Assembly (NCBI GenBank): GCA_046328125.1
Contig: JAXLXF010000006.1
Coordinates: 237,057-301,056, forward strand
Length of the DNA stretch: 64,000 nt
Direction: 5' to 3'
Source: JADZEM01 sp046328125
GTDB taxonomy: Bacteria; Chloroflexota; UBA6077; JACCZL01
In this document: positions 47,301 to 54,246 of the stretch, one piece after another
Numbering within the stretch: position 1 is the stretch's first letter
Layout: each line of letters opens with the position of its first letter
Notes under the pieces: model-generated
What the model saw: only the letters and a program-made list of their open reading frames with translations
Databases searched by the model: none
What the model was told of the DNA's origin: nothing
Made by a program: the position numbers and the translations under genes

Positions 47301-48497
47301 CTCGACGAGCTGCCGCCGGCGCCGCGTCCAATCTGCTCGCCACGTCTCGCCGGCCACCAGCAGGCTGTACTCTTCGTCGTCGAGCTGCCGAGCCAGGTCG
47401 TCCAGGTCCAGCCGTCGCAGCAGATCGTAGATCGCCGCCGAGCCGGTCTTCACGGCGAAGAAGCGCTCGGCGTCGCCAATCGCAACATCCAGAGCCCGAA
47501 GCACGGCCTCGTCTGTGACAGGGCCGACCTTCAGGTGCCGGACCACCTGGTCCTGCTCGCTGGCTCGCCTGCTCGCGGCGTCCCGATCGAAGGGAGACTC
47601 CGCGCGAAGCCGTGTTTCGGCCGCCTCGACCCGCCGTTGCGGCTCGGCCAGCCGCGCGCGGTACCAGTTGCCAAGCGGCGAGGTATGCAATCGGCGCGTC
47701 ATGCGCGCGGCTTTCGGGCCGGCGTACAGTCGCTCGGGCCGCGTGCGGAGCAGATACGCCTGGCGCAGGTGGAGCTCTCGAATTAACTGCTCGAGTCGCT
47801 CGCCCGCTGCCGTCGGCCGCAGGCGCCGATCGACCTCGGCGATCCACGCCTCGACCGACTCAGCCGCGTACGCCGCCGCTACCAGCAACCGGTGCTCGGC
47901 TTCCAGGTGGGCAATCTGCGCCAGGTCGCTGGCCATGAGGCTGCTGAGCTGGGCCGCCTCGCGGCGCGATTCCTCCTCCTGCCGCTGCCTGAGATCGCCC
48001 CAGATCGCGGCGATGGCGCGATCCCGCGCACCCTCGTCGACGTGGGTGATCCAGACCTGGCGATCGCAGACGATCCGTCGGATCCGTTCGGCTGACAGAT
48101 TCAGGAGCAGTGGGATCGGCGATCCGTCGTCTTCGACGTACCACGGATGGGGCACGGGCGTGGCGAGCTCGACGTGGCCGAGCCGCTCTCGCCGCTCGCA
48201 CCAGGCCCGCTCAGCCGCCTCAGCCGTCAACCGGTCGCCGCAGGCCGCGCAGGCTGCGAGCGGCCCGGCTTCTTCATCTGGTCGGTCCCAGCGATGGATC
48301 CCATACTGGTCGGCGGGGCAGGCACGTCCGGTCGTCGGGCCGAAGATCTGCTCGCAGAAGAGGCCGCCCAGCGCCGGCCGGCCGGTCACGGGGTTGAAGG
48401 TCTCGGCGCGCGTCACTTCGCCGGATGAGCAGGCGCGGAGCCGGTCGGGCGACGCCAGACCGATCCGCACGCTGCCGATCCTGACGTGTTCAGCCAT
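44328..48497 (-). CDS. degenerate RNA polymerase beta' (RpoC) paralogue 2
   Basis: 1389 residues. ATG 48497 lies just after GGGGGGAG. RpoC landmarks in order: VRIGLASPDRLRACSSGEV, GLFCEQIFGPTTG, CAAC, RERLGHVELATPVPHPWY, a long helical insert (about 150-420), PEWLMLAVVPVLPADLRPL, LLSKTVDFSGRAV, QCGLPIRMALELF, LTMMAQSGAGGNI, QIAGMRGL, VTEDDC, MTCESRHGICRRCYGW, LGISEIAAHRAGFLAAAL. NADFDGD is replaced by RGRVDGA (636-642), leaving one of three aspartates; the trigger-loop MRTFHTGG is MRIFRYGN. It is closer to true RpoC than paralogue 1, and likewise should be catalytically dead. No RpoB near. Confidence 0.87.
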   Translation of the reverse strand: MAEHVRIGSVRIGLASPDRLRACSSGEVTRAETFNPVTGRPALGGLFCEQIFGPTTGRACPADQYGIHRWDRPDEEAGPLAACAACGDRLTAEAAERAWCERRERLGHVELATPVPHPWYVEDDGSPIPLLLNLSAERIRRIVCDRQVWITHVDEGARDRAIAAIWGDLRQRQEEESRREAAQLSSLMASDLAQIAHLEAEHRLLVAAAYAAESVEAWIAEVDRRLRPTAAGERLEQLIRELHLRQAYLLRTRPERLYAGPKAARMTRRLHTSPLGNWYRARLAEPQRRVEAAETRLRAESPFDRDAASRRASEQDQVVRHLKVGPVTDEAVLRALDVAIGDAERFFAVKTGSAAIYDLLRRLDLDDLARQLDDEEYSLLVAGETWRADWTRRRRQLVEALRRSDQRPEWLMLAVVPVLPADLRPLDRQDAAKGDGQDARERFAPNLNARYARLVEANRDLRALLNGGAAEPALREAEQLVHRAVRSVFAALTARITGQPGRLRHDLLSKTVDFSGRAVAVPDPELGLDQCGLPIRMALELFRHQVARRLVERGDAAGLDRALRVAKRGGQAALDALEDVVGNQVVLVSSERQNGQPMMRAFEVTLADGDALRIHPLVAALLEVCRLEAFGDDRSRGRVDGAEVTVQVVLSAAAQGEARARLLPSALMVDPASGELAIEPIRDVVLGCYYLTTERPGARGQGMNLGDADEARRHYDLGLVDLQADIRVRLDDLGVRRPDEPRSWSEYGPPLPHTTVGRLIFHQAIGESLGQLGLPALPFENRRLDRDGLRQIVEAVFRQHGRIAAVAVMEAITRLGHHHATRSGVSIGIDDVARPPAVQQVVGDAEAELADVWARYDRGLLSAEERHEEAIAIWTYAKDRVTHEVNRALDPFGSLTMMAQSGAGGNIVQIAQIAGMRGLAALPSGEIAEMPIRSSFVAGLTPIEQLLGTQGTRRGALVTRSRQVHAADLLRRLVAATRDVAVTEDDCATARDQIDGIWIEGLTTYYQFRGGGMLGQENRLDHLVGRHLAADVVSETTGQLLLEAGTLMGEPERDLIREHRVVRVRVRSPMTCESRHGICRRCYGWDSMRRAPVEIGAPVGLLAALSLGGYADQLTMRIFRYGNPGRWVLKRDDEAIRTGAIRIGLPGIDALLETREAPHAAILSETAGVVEIEGEEESHGEARLIRVVSHWTNGDGGESYRDEHEYRLPPSSWVRVRNGERVPAGEPLTVGEPNPADILRILGRAAVQSALADELHALYSTQGVIVDDRHCEVVVRQMLRFVRITDAGDTAWLRGEIMDAFDFEDANLALRRAGGYEATAEPLVLGISEIAAHRAGFLAAALVDVEHTVRLRRAAIAGAVDRLDGLYERALVGALVPHSHPARTLSDDA

Positions 48498-48596
48498 GCT
48501 CCCCCCGATTCGGCGTTGTAGCACAGGGCTCGGGCGAAGGGGGCCCGCTCGATCGCGGAATGTCGCTCTGGGTCCTCGCCACCTGCCTCTTGTCCG

Positions 48597-48893
48597 TCAT
48601 TGGCGGACCGGGCCGCCGCCCGGGATTGGAGGCGTCGTCGCCCGGGGGACGTACACGTCGGCCGGGCCCTTCGTGACGCCCGGCCGAGCCGTCGGTACGG
48701 GGGATGTGGTCGGCGATGGCGTCACGCGCGGTGCTGGCATCGTTGGTGTCGCGGTTTCTGACGGCGCCGATGTGGCGCAGCAGACCAGGCCAAGCGCCGC
48801 GAGCGCGAGCGCAGCGTGCGCCACCGGGACGGGGCGCCGGCCGTTTGTCGGTCGATCGCAGCTCGAGACGGCACCATCGCAGTAAGGGTGCAT
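48597..48893 (-). CDS. small exported Pro/Thr-rich protein
   Basis: 98 residues; ATG 48893 with GGAG 8 bases upstream and a CCTGCGAGA-type promoter, which together support a real gene despite its size. A hydrophobic segment (AALALAALGLVCCATS, about 26-42) could be a signal peptide or lipoprotein signal, though LVC is a poor lipobox. The rest is low-complexity Pro/Thr/Ser. Function unknown. Confidence 0.55.
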   Translation of the reverse strand: MHPYCDGAVSSCDRPTNGRRPVPVAHAALALAALGLVCCATSAPSETATPTMPAPRVTPSPTTSPVPTARPGVTKGPADVYVPRATTPPIPGGGPVRQ

Positions 48894-48943
48894 CGGCGGT
48901 ACTCCTCGTCCATCGCGCAGTTCACGCTGCGCGCTCGTAACCG

Positions 48944-48972
48944 ATGCCAGAGGGGCGCCGACATCTCGCAGA
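48944..48972 (-). promoter_or_regulatory. TCTGCGAGA-N16-GCAT element of small exported gene
   Basis: Minus strand TCTGCGAGA (48972-48964), 16 bases, GCAT (48947-48944), 50 bases before ATG 48893. Confidence 0.75.
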
Positions 48973-49231
48973 CGGCCGACCGACTATCCCACGGTGAACC
49001 ACGGTGGCGATCGCCGTCCGCGTCACGGCGGAGACTATGGGCAACCGCGTCGGGGAACCCGCGGGGCACACTCCCAGAGGACAACGCATTCAGGGCCATG
49101 GCGGGAGGCGGACGTCAACCTCACAGCGCCGCAACTCACTCTTTCAGTGGGCGACCACGCGAACCATCTGCTCCCGGAGGGGCGCGTCGTGGCGATCCTC
49201 TCATCCTCGCAGGTCCGCCCTTCGGTGGGTA

Positions 49232-49246
49232 TTGCCTAGCAGGCAA
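49232..49246. repeat. palindrome TTGCCTAGCAGGCAA
   Basis: Third, slightly different copy of the palindrome found at the ends of both long repeats (19274 and 49627), again followed by CCCAG-type sequence. Here no tRNA fragment is attached. Confidence 0.6.
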
Positions 49247-49345
49247 CCCCAGGGCGAAATTCGCTCAGACAACGGATCCAGGGAAGGGGGCTTGGGACCA
49301 TGACGATCAGTCCGCCTGGCGAGGCTAGAATTGCCCCGACCCGCG

Positions 49346-49370
49346 CCCACTTCCCCACTATGGAAGTGGG
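49346..49370. other. 9-base-pair stem-loop
   Basis: CCCACTTCC, loop CCACTAT, GGAAGTGGG: a perfect stem with a seven-base loop in gene-free DNA. No T-run on either side. Confidence 0.5.
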
Positions 49371-49431
49371 CAGATCGCATCAGTGCTACATAAGCCGTCT
49401 GTGCCGGCCGTCCCGATTGCAACGCTACTCG

Positions 49432-49455
49432 AAGAAAAAAGCCCCGAAGGGGGTT
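49432..49455 (-). terminator. Rho-independent terminator after tRNA fragment, copy 2
   Basis: Minus strand CCCC-TTC-GGGG followed by CTTTTTTCTTC. Same position relative to the tRNA fragment as in copy 1. Confidence 0.75.
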
Positions 49456-49468
49456 CGTGCTGTCGCGT

Positions 49469-49518
49469 TGGTGGACCTGAGGGGAATCGAACCCCTGACC
49501 TCTTCCATGCCAAGGAAG
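49469..49518 (-). other. tRNA-Ala(GGC) 3' half, copy 2
   Basis: Minus strand: CTTCC-TTGGCAT-GGAAG arm (anticodon GGC), T arm CAGGGGTTCGATTCCCCT, acceptor end AGGTCCACCA. The 5' half is missing. Slightly better preserved than copy 1. Confidence 0.8.
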
Positions 49519-49626
49519 CTACCGCGGGTAGGGGGTTTTCCGCTAATTCTGTTGCGTTCGTCCGGGATCCGCTGCCATGGAAGCCGCGCCGGGACTCCAG
49601 GCTCCAAAAGCAGTTTAGGCCAGTTT

Positions 49627-49641
49627 TTGCCTGCCAGGCAA
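49627..49641. repeat. palindrome TTGCCTGCCAGGCAA, copy in second repeat
   Basis: Identical to 19274-19288 and at the same place in the long direct repeat. Confidence 0.7.
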
Positions 49642-49849
49642 TACCCAGGTCTCCACTCAGTGTGCAATAGGGACCAAACGGTGCCCATCATTCGTCTCAA
49701 TCTTCGAGATGCTTCTTGCGCTGCGTCTTGGAGCCCATGCCGCGCGGCAGGTGGTCGCGCAGGACCGCACCGAGACGAGTCGTCGACCGGATGACCTGTG
49801 AGCACCGGTTCGAGCTCCGGCGACCATCCGCCAGACCAGTGCTGGTGCG

Positions 49850-50524
49850 TCAGGATCGGAACAGCTTCTGCCACCAGCTCCGGCCGGCTCCCAGTCCCGC
49901 CGCGTTGACACGCTCGACCGCCCGCCGGGCCAGGGCGTGCGCGTGATGCTGCCCGGTCGCTGGATCGACGGTCGACACGCCCTGCTTCAGCATCACGAAC
50001 AGCTTCACCGGGACGGACCCGACGGTGAAGAGGTAGATGAAGCCGTCGTGCGGCATCCGCGCGATCGTCTCCTCGATCGAATGCGCGGTGATCGGTGCAA
50101 CGGGCTGGCCGCGATCTGTCAACGTGCCTTGCAGCCCGGCCGCCCCAAACATGGCCCGGGCCATGCCGAGCGGCCCGCCGGACGAATAGCTGTAGACGTG
50201 GCAGTGGGAGCCGATCGTCGGCGCGGCAGTGTTCTCCGGCTTGCCCTCGGCCTTCATCTGGAGCGTGTCGAGGTGGTAGTGCGTCGCCCCCTGCGCGGAT
50301 GGGAACAGCCAGCGGATGTCCACCACGGCGTCATACGGTCCAGTGACCCCTACAGGCGCCTCCCACTTCGTCATCCCCACGCGCAGGCCGCCGTACCGCC
50401 GAAAGGCCTGATCGCTCTCCTCGACGAATCCGCCCCGACCGTCCGCGTACATCCGCATCCGGGCAGGGAGATCGCCGTCCGCGAGGAACAGGCTCGAAAA
50501 CGTCTGGTCATCGACATGTGTCAT
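49850..50524 (-). CDS. conserved paralogous protein, C-terminal-domain-only form
   Basis: 224 residues; ATG 50524 with GGAG 7 bases upstream. It corresponds to the C-terminal half of the 19941 and 58008 products: FRRYGGLRVGMTKWEAP, AVVDIRWLFPSAQGATHY, IYLFTVGSVPVKLFV. The N-terminal WVDGGQTAKLADDL domain is absent. No signal peptide. Family not recognised; own promoter element. Confidence 0.7.
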   Translation of the reverse strand: MTHVDDQTFSSLFLADGDLPARMRMYADGRGGFVEESDQAFRRYGGLRVGMTKWEAPVGVTGPYDAVVDIRWLFPSAQGATHYHLDTLQMKAEGKPENTAAPTIGSHCHVYSYSSGGPLGMARAMFGAAGLQGTLTDRGQPVAPITAHSIEETIARMPHDGFIYLFTVGSVPVKLFVMLKQGVSTVDPATGQHHAHALARRAVERVNAAGLGAGRSWWQKLFRS

Positions 50525-50599
50525 CACAGCGCTCCACGATCGTCGTTCTTGGGTGGCGCGGGGGTGGCGCGGGCACGAGCGGGCACCACCTGCTTGTTC

Positions 50600-50628
50600 A
50601 TGCTCGCGTGGTCGTCGAATCTCGCAGG
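50600..50628 (-). promoter_or_regulatory. CCTGCGAGA-N16-GCAT element of 49850 gene
   Basis: Minus strand CCTGCGAGA (50628-50620), 16 bases, GCAT (50603-50600), 75 bases before ATG 50524. Confidence 0.8.
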
Positions 50629-50692
50629 CCTGTGGCGCTTGCTATGGGTCGACCTGACCCGGACGACGATCTCGGCGCAATCGACGGCGGTG

Positions 50693-50721
50693 GCTGCGAG
50701 ATTCGCCGGCGCAGGCCGCAA
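50693..50721 (+). promoter_or_regulatory. near-match GCTGCGAGA-N16-GCAA of 50883 operon
   Basis: GCTGCGAGA 50693-50701, 16 bases, GCAA 50718-50721 (one mismatch in GCAT). Faces the 50883 gene, 161 bases away. Confidence 0.55.
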
Positions 50722-50882
50722 CGGTGGTGGAACTGACGATCGGCCGCCCGGCTTGGGACACGCTGCCTCGTGCTGGTCGGCGCCGTCGAGGCTGTCGGAT
50801 ACTCGGGGGCACCAGCAGGGCGGGCTGACGTCCTGCAGCCAGATCAGTCTGGCCCGGATCGGCCTCTCAAGGAGTGACGGAG

Positions 50883-52283
50883 ATGGAACAGCAGCCGCTT
50901 CTGCTGCCGGAGCTGCAAGCTGGCCTGCCGCTGTTCGACCCGGGGGCGCGGACCGCGCGGATCACGCGCTGCTGGTACGAGGTCTGGCCCTCGCGCCCGC
51001 CAGGCGATCAGCCAACGTGCAGGGTCTCGGTGCGCCTCCTCGATCCGGACTCGCGATTCCCGTACCCCTCGCCCAGCTTGCATGTGATCTGGCTGGGCGT
51101 CGTCGCGTCGACCTCCTACATCGTGCTGGAGCTGACGCCGTTCGACCTGGACGACGGGTTCACGCAGGTGGTGGCACGGCTGTTGCCGGCATCCACCGCT
51201 CCGAGCGACATCGTCGAGGAGCAGGTACTGCCCGACGGCAGCGTGCGGCTCGACGTCGTTAAGACGATGCAGCCGGCCCTGGTCGAATCGCTCAGCCAGG
51301 CCGAGCTCGCGCAGATCGAGCCGCTGCTGCGGGCGAGCGCCGAGCAGACCTCGCTGCCCTCGCTGGACGAGCTGGAGCGCCTGCTTGGACCGATCCCCGA
51401 GCGGGGCAGCCCCGAGTACTACGCTGCCTGCTTCGAGGAGCATCATCTCGCGCTGGGCTGGGCCGAGATCGCCGGACACGTGCTCGACGGCGGCTGCTCG
51501 GCTACCGTCCTCGCCGTCGAGCAGGCAGGGCCGGGTGAGCTTCAGATCTCGCTCGGGCCGCCGTTTCGGGGCGGTACGGCGACGCCGATTCGGGGCGCAG
51601 ATCAGGCTGCCGAGCCCGAGCGGTTCGAGGTCTGTGCACAAACGCGCGCGAGCCTCGCCTACGTCGTGGTGCGCAGCCTCGGCGACGAGCAGGCCGATCC
51701 TCGTCGCTGGGCGTACCTCCTGCGGGTCGGCGACGGCGAGGTGGCCACGCCGAGTGGTCGCGCCGAGGCCGAGCGCGTGGCTCGCGGGCTGATCGACCAG
51801 ATCGAGCGCAGGGCCTCCGGCGACATGTTTCCGATGCTCAGGCTGATGCCATGGGACGACGTCGAATCGCTCGTCCAGCGCCTCAGGAAGCCCATCTCGG
51901 CGTTTCCTCCGTCAGCATTCCCGGTCCCCGAGACGGCGATGCCCGCGCCCGACCCGGCGCCGACGCCGGTCGATGGGCAGCCGGGGACAGACCGCGAGAT
52001 CGTGCGACGGACCTGCGAGCTGGTACTGCTGATGGTCAAAGCGGAGCACGGCTGGCCGCCGAAGGACGGTCTGACGTTCGCGATCCACGACGCCGAGATG
52101 CGCTTTCGTGTCCACACTGATCCGCCCGAGCCGCTCCCCGAACAGACCGTCCGGATCTGGTTTGGGCTGACGTACGACGGCCCATTCGGCCGCTGGCACG
52201 GGACGGCCGACCTCGCGTGGACGCTGACGAGCCTGGAGCCGGACCGCCCGGAAGCCGCCGCGCCCTTTCCGAGCGGATCGTGA
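50883..52283 (+). CDS. hypothetical protein, 466 aa
   Basis: ATG 50883 follows AAGGAG (50869-50874). Acidic, soluble, no signal peptide or membrane helix. Residues 1-110 look beta-rich (ITRCWYEVWPSRPPGD, HVIWLGVVASTSYIVLELTPF), the middle is helical, residues 340-370 are a Pro-rich linker, and the C-terminal ~100 residues form another beta-type unit (FAIHDAEMRFRV, TVRIWFGLTYDGPFGRW). No family recognised. Likely cotranscribed with 52300, 16 bases downstream. Confidence 0.6.
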   Translation: MEQQPLLLPELQAGLPLFDPGARTARITRCWYEVWPSRPPGDQPTCRVSVRLLDPDSRFPYPSPSLHVIWLGVVASTSYIVLELTPFDLDDGFTQVVARLLPASTAPSDIVEEQVLPDGSVRLDVVKTMQPALVESLSQAELAQIEPLLRASAEQTSLPSLDELERLLGPIPERGSPEYYAACFEEHHLALGWAEIAGHVLDGGCSATVLAVEQAGPGELQISLGPPFRGGTATPIRGADQAAEPERFEVCAQTRASLAYVVVRSLGDEQADPRRWAYLLRVGDGEVATPSGRAEAERVARGLIDQIERRASGDMFPMLRLMPWDDVESLVQRLRKPISAFPPSAFPVPETAMPAPDPAPTPVDGQPGTDREIVRRTCELVLLMVKAEHGWPPKDGLTFAIHDAEMRFRVHTDPPEPLPEQTVRIWFGLTYDGPFGRWHGTADLAWTLTSLEPDRPEAAAPFPSGS

Positions 52284-52299
52284 ATCGGAGGTCTCTTCC

Positions 52300-53331
52300 A
52301 TGAGAGCGCCCCTGCCAATCGAGATGATCCTGGGCAACGGGAAGACGCCCGCCGAGCACTACGAGATCTGCAGGCAGTTGGGCTGGTTCACCCCGGCCGC
52401 CCTTGCCGTGCCCGATGCTGTGACCGACATCCTTCGCTGGATCACGCCGGACCGCACGGGGCAGGCGCAGAACCCGATCGACGGCACCTGGACCGACATG
52501 ATCGGGGGCGGGGGCGAGTCGACGGTCGAGCAAGCGTTCGGACGGCTGCACTACGCGGGGTATCTCGATGCCGACCTGTGCCTCTGCTTCCTGGGCCGAA
52601 TCGGCCACGCGCCGGTCGATCGCATCGTCGGGGCTGTGCGAGCGCACGGCGGTCAGCGACTCGACGATGCGACGATCGTGCTGCCGCTCGCGGAGATCCT
52701 GTGCTCCGGCCCGGACCGCTGTCGGTCGGCGCCTGGATCGCTGGACAATCCGCCTGCGCCGTCCGCCAGCCCGGCCTGCCAGCTTGCGCTCGACAGCCCG
52801 CCGCACCAGATGATCGCCTTCGCCTTCCGGACCGTGCTCATGATCAGGCCGCTGCCCCACGCGGGACACTCACTGTCATCCGCGGACTACGATACGCCGT
52901 TGCGTGACCTGGCCCGGCGCCTGGAGCAGACGTACCTGGAGCTCTGGGCGCCGCCCTGGCGCGCCACCAATCCGGTGCGCGTCCAGGTCCTCAAGGCTGG
53001 GTACGCGGCGCGGCAGCCGGCCCAGGCAGCCTGGATCGCAGAGGCGTTCGCGCCGCTCCACGATCTGATGGATCGGCCGTTCGGCAGCGGTCGGATCGAC
53101 ACGGCACTGCTCGATCACTACCCGGCGTTCCGGGACCGCCTGATTGGCGACACCACGCTTTGGGACTACGGCGAGAAACAGCGTGATGGTAGCCCGCCCG
53201 CCGTATCGGTGAGGTCATGGGCACGGGCCGTCGATCGGCGCCTCACGGCGCGGTTCGGGCGGAGCTATCGCGAGGCGTCGGCCGCGACCTCCGCAGAGCG
53301 CGCGGATCTCGTGAGCACCCCACCCGCGTAG
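52300..53331 (+). CDS. TPAE/GYLD domain fused to sigma-type SPPHQ domain
   Basis: 343 residues; ATG 52300 with GGAGG 8 bases upstream. Residues 1-130 match the N-terminal domain of the two zinc-ribbon proteins (ILGNGKTPAEHYEIC, HYAGYLDADLC). Residues 166-330 match the C-terminal part of the sigma-like protein (SPPHQMIAFAF here, SPPHQLIAFGF there; then PLRDLARRLEQTYLELW and RDRLIGDTTLWDY). It has no sigma region 2. The fusion links the two unrecognised families and suggests they act in one process. Confidence 0.7.
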   Translation: MRAPLPIEMILGNGKTPAEHYEICRQLGWFTPAALAVPDAVTDILRWITPDRTGQAQNPIDGTWTDMIGGGGESTVEQAFGRLHYAGYLDADLCLCFLGRIGHAPVDRIVGAVRAHGGQRLDDATIVLPLAEILCSGPDRCRSAPGSLDNPPAPSASPACQLALDSPPHQMIAFAFRTVLMIRPLPHAGHSLSSADYDTPLRDLARRLEQTYLELWAPPWRATNPVRVQVLKAGYAARQPAQAAWIAEAFAPLHDLMDRPFGSGRIDTALLDHYPAFRDRLIGDTTLWDYGEKQRDGSPPAVSVRSWARAVDRRLTARFGRSYREASAATSAERADLVSTPPA

Positions 53332-53349
53332 CGCACTCAGGCCACCCCC

Positions 53350-54015
53350 CTACCGGTACGGGAGGCGACGCAGCGCATCCCGGATCGCCCGGGGGTTGTC
53401 GGTGCCGGCGGCCGAGAGCCCGCGCAGTATCCAGCCCATCGTGTCCTCGCCGTAGATGCGCGCGCCGTCAGCCGATGCCTGCTCGGGACAGTACACTTCG
53501 AACGTCTCCTGCGGCACCAGGATGAAGTCGCTCGGGCCAGGGCCGTCGAACAGATCGCGCATGCAGTACCACCCGACCACCGGGGTATGCGCGGCCTGGA
53601 AGATCTGGGCCGGAGCCGACGGCTGGGCTGACCCGATGCCGATCATCGCCACGACGACCTGGTCCTGCTCGACCAGCTTACGGGCCAGTGCCGCGCTGCC
53701 GGGTGCGCCACTCTCGTCTTCGACGACGAGCTGATACTGCCGCCGGGCACCCGTCCGGATCATCGCGAGCTCCACTCCCTGCCGGAGCGCCCGGCCGGGC
53801 GCCGCGTTCGGGCCGTTGAGGGGGACCAGCAGGCCGATCCTCGTCAGCGTCGCGTCGGGCGTCGCTGTTGGCCGAGCGGTCGTCGACGTGGGTGCCGGGG
53901 CAGGCGACAGGCTCGCGCACCTGGTGACCAGCCCGACCGCGATCAGAGCGACGGCCGCGAGCCAGCGCCATCGGCCGCGAGAGCACGGACGCTGCGGCGA
54001 CGTGTGGTGAGACAT
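53350..54015 (-). CDS. exported truncated substrate-binding-like protein
   Basis: 221 residues. ATG 54015 has GGAGG 8 bases upstream, matching the paralogue at 26267; the ATG at 54021 is only 2 bases from it. N-terminal hydrophobic segment (WLAAVALIAVGLVTRC) with a Cys, but Arg at -1 makes lipid attachment doubtful. Body: RIGLLVPLNGPNAAPG, LVVEDESG, MIGIGSAQPSAPAQIF, PVVGWYCMRDLFDGPG, FEVYCPEQ. Ends DALRRLPYR as the paralogue does. About half a Peripla_BP_6 domain. Confidence 0.72.
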   Translation of the reverse strand: MSHHTSPQRPCSRGRWRWLAAVALIAVGLVTRCASLSPAPAPTSTTARPTATPDATLTRIGLLVPLNGPNAAPGRALRQGVELAMIRTGARRQYQLVVEDESGAPGSAALARKLVEQDQVVVAMIGIGSAQPSAPAQIFQAAHTPVVGWYCMRDLFDGPGPSDFILVPQETFEVYCPEQASADGARIYGEDTMGWILRGLSAAGTDNPRAIRDALRRLPYR

Positions 54016-54035
54016 CGGCATGACCTCCGTGGGTC

Positions 54036-54064
54036 ATGCGGCACGGTGCACGGTTCCTCGCAGC
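54036..54064 (-). promoter_or_regulatory. GCTGCGAGG-N16-GCAT element of 53350 gene
   Basis: Minus strand GCTGCGAGG (54064-54056), 16 bases, GCAT (54039-54036), 20 bases before ATG 54015. Followed by the inverted repeat TGACC-6-GGTCA (54021-54036). Confidence 0.7.
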
Positions 54065-54084
54065 TTGATGAATCGGCCCGATCC

Positions 54085-54113
54085 CCTGCGAGAAGTGCTG
54101 TCGTCGGCGGCAT
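54085..54113 (+). promoter_or_regulatory. CCTGCGAGA-N16-GCAT element of second beta-helix gene
   Basis: CCTGCGAGA 54085-54093, 16 bases, GCAT 54110-54113; 133 bases before ATG 54247. Back to back with the 54036-54064 element. Confidence 0.78.
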
Positions 54114-54246
54114 CCGTGTGAGCGCACCGACAAACGCTGGCCGCGCTCGGAATCACGGGGGACGCATCACCAGAGGCCGATCGGAGCGGCGGCGCACACG
54201 CAAGCAGCGAGCGCCGAGCAGTTCCGGACCGCCAGGCGAGCGTCGG

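Larger units (their letters stand above)
49405..49651. repeat. long direct repeat, copy 2 (tRNA-Ala 3' half plus flank)
   Basis: Counterpart of about 19048-19300 in the same orientation, about 30 kb away. Holds terminator, tRNA-Ala 3' half, the CGGGATCCGCTGCCATGG block and the palindrome in the same order. Extents estimated by eye. Confidence 0.75.
48894..49849. other. 956-base gene-free stretch with repeats
   Basis: No convincing gene. It contains the promoter element at 48944-48972, the palindrome at 49232-49246, a 9-base-pair stem-loop at 49346-49370, and the second long direct repeat with its tRNA fragment (about 49405-49651). Open frames over the tRNA fragment are artefacts of tRNA sequence. 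Confidence 0.7.
50525..50882. other. divergent intergenic region with two promoter elements
   Basis: Between back-to-back genes 49850 (minus) and 50883 (plus). Holds an exact element for the minus gene (50600-50628) and a near match for the plus gene (50693-50721); no gene seen. Confidence 0.7.

Noticed and set aside
39040..48497. Calling either RpoC-like gene rpoC
   Set aside because: The NADFDGD loop is lost in both, no rpoB is adjacent and there are two copies, so the housekeeping gene must be elsewhere.
49190..49230. CCTGCGAGG on the minus strand near 49207
   Set aside because: At the required 16-base spacing the sequence is GACG, not GCAT, and no gene start follows.
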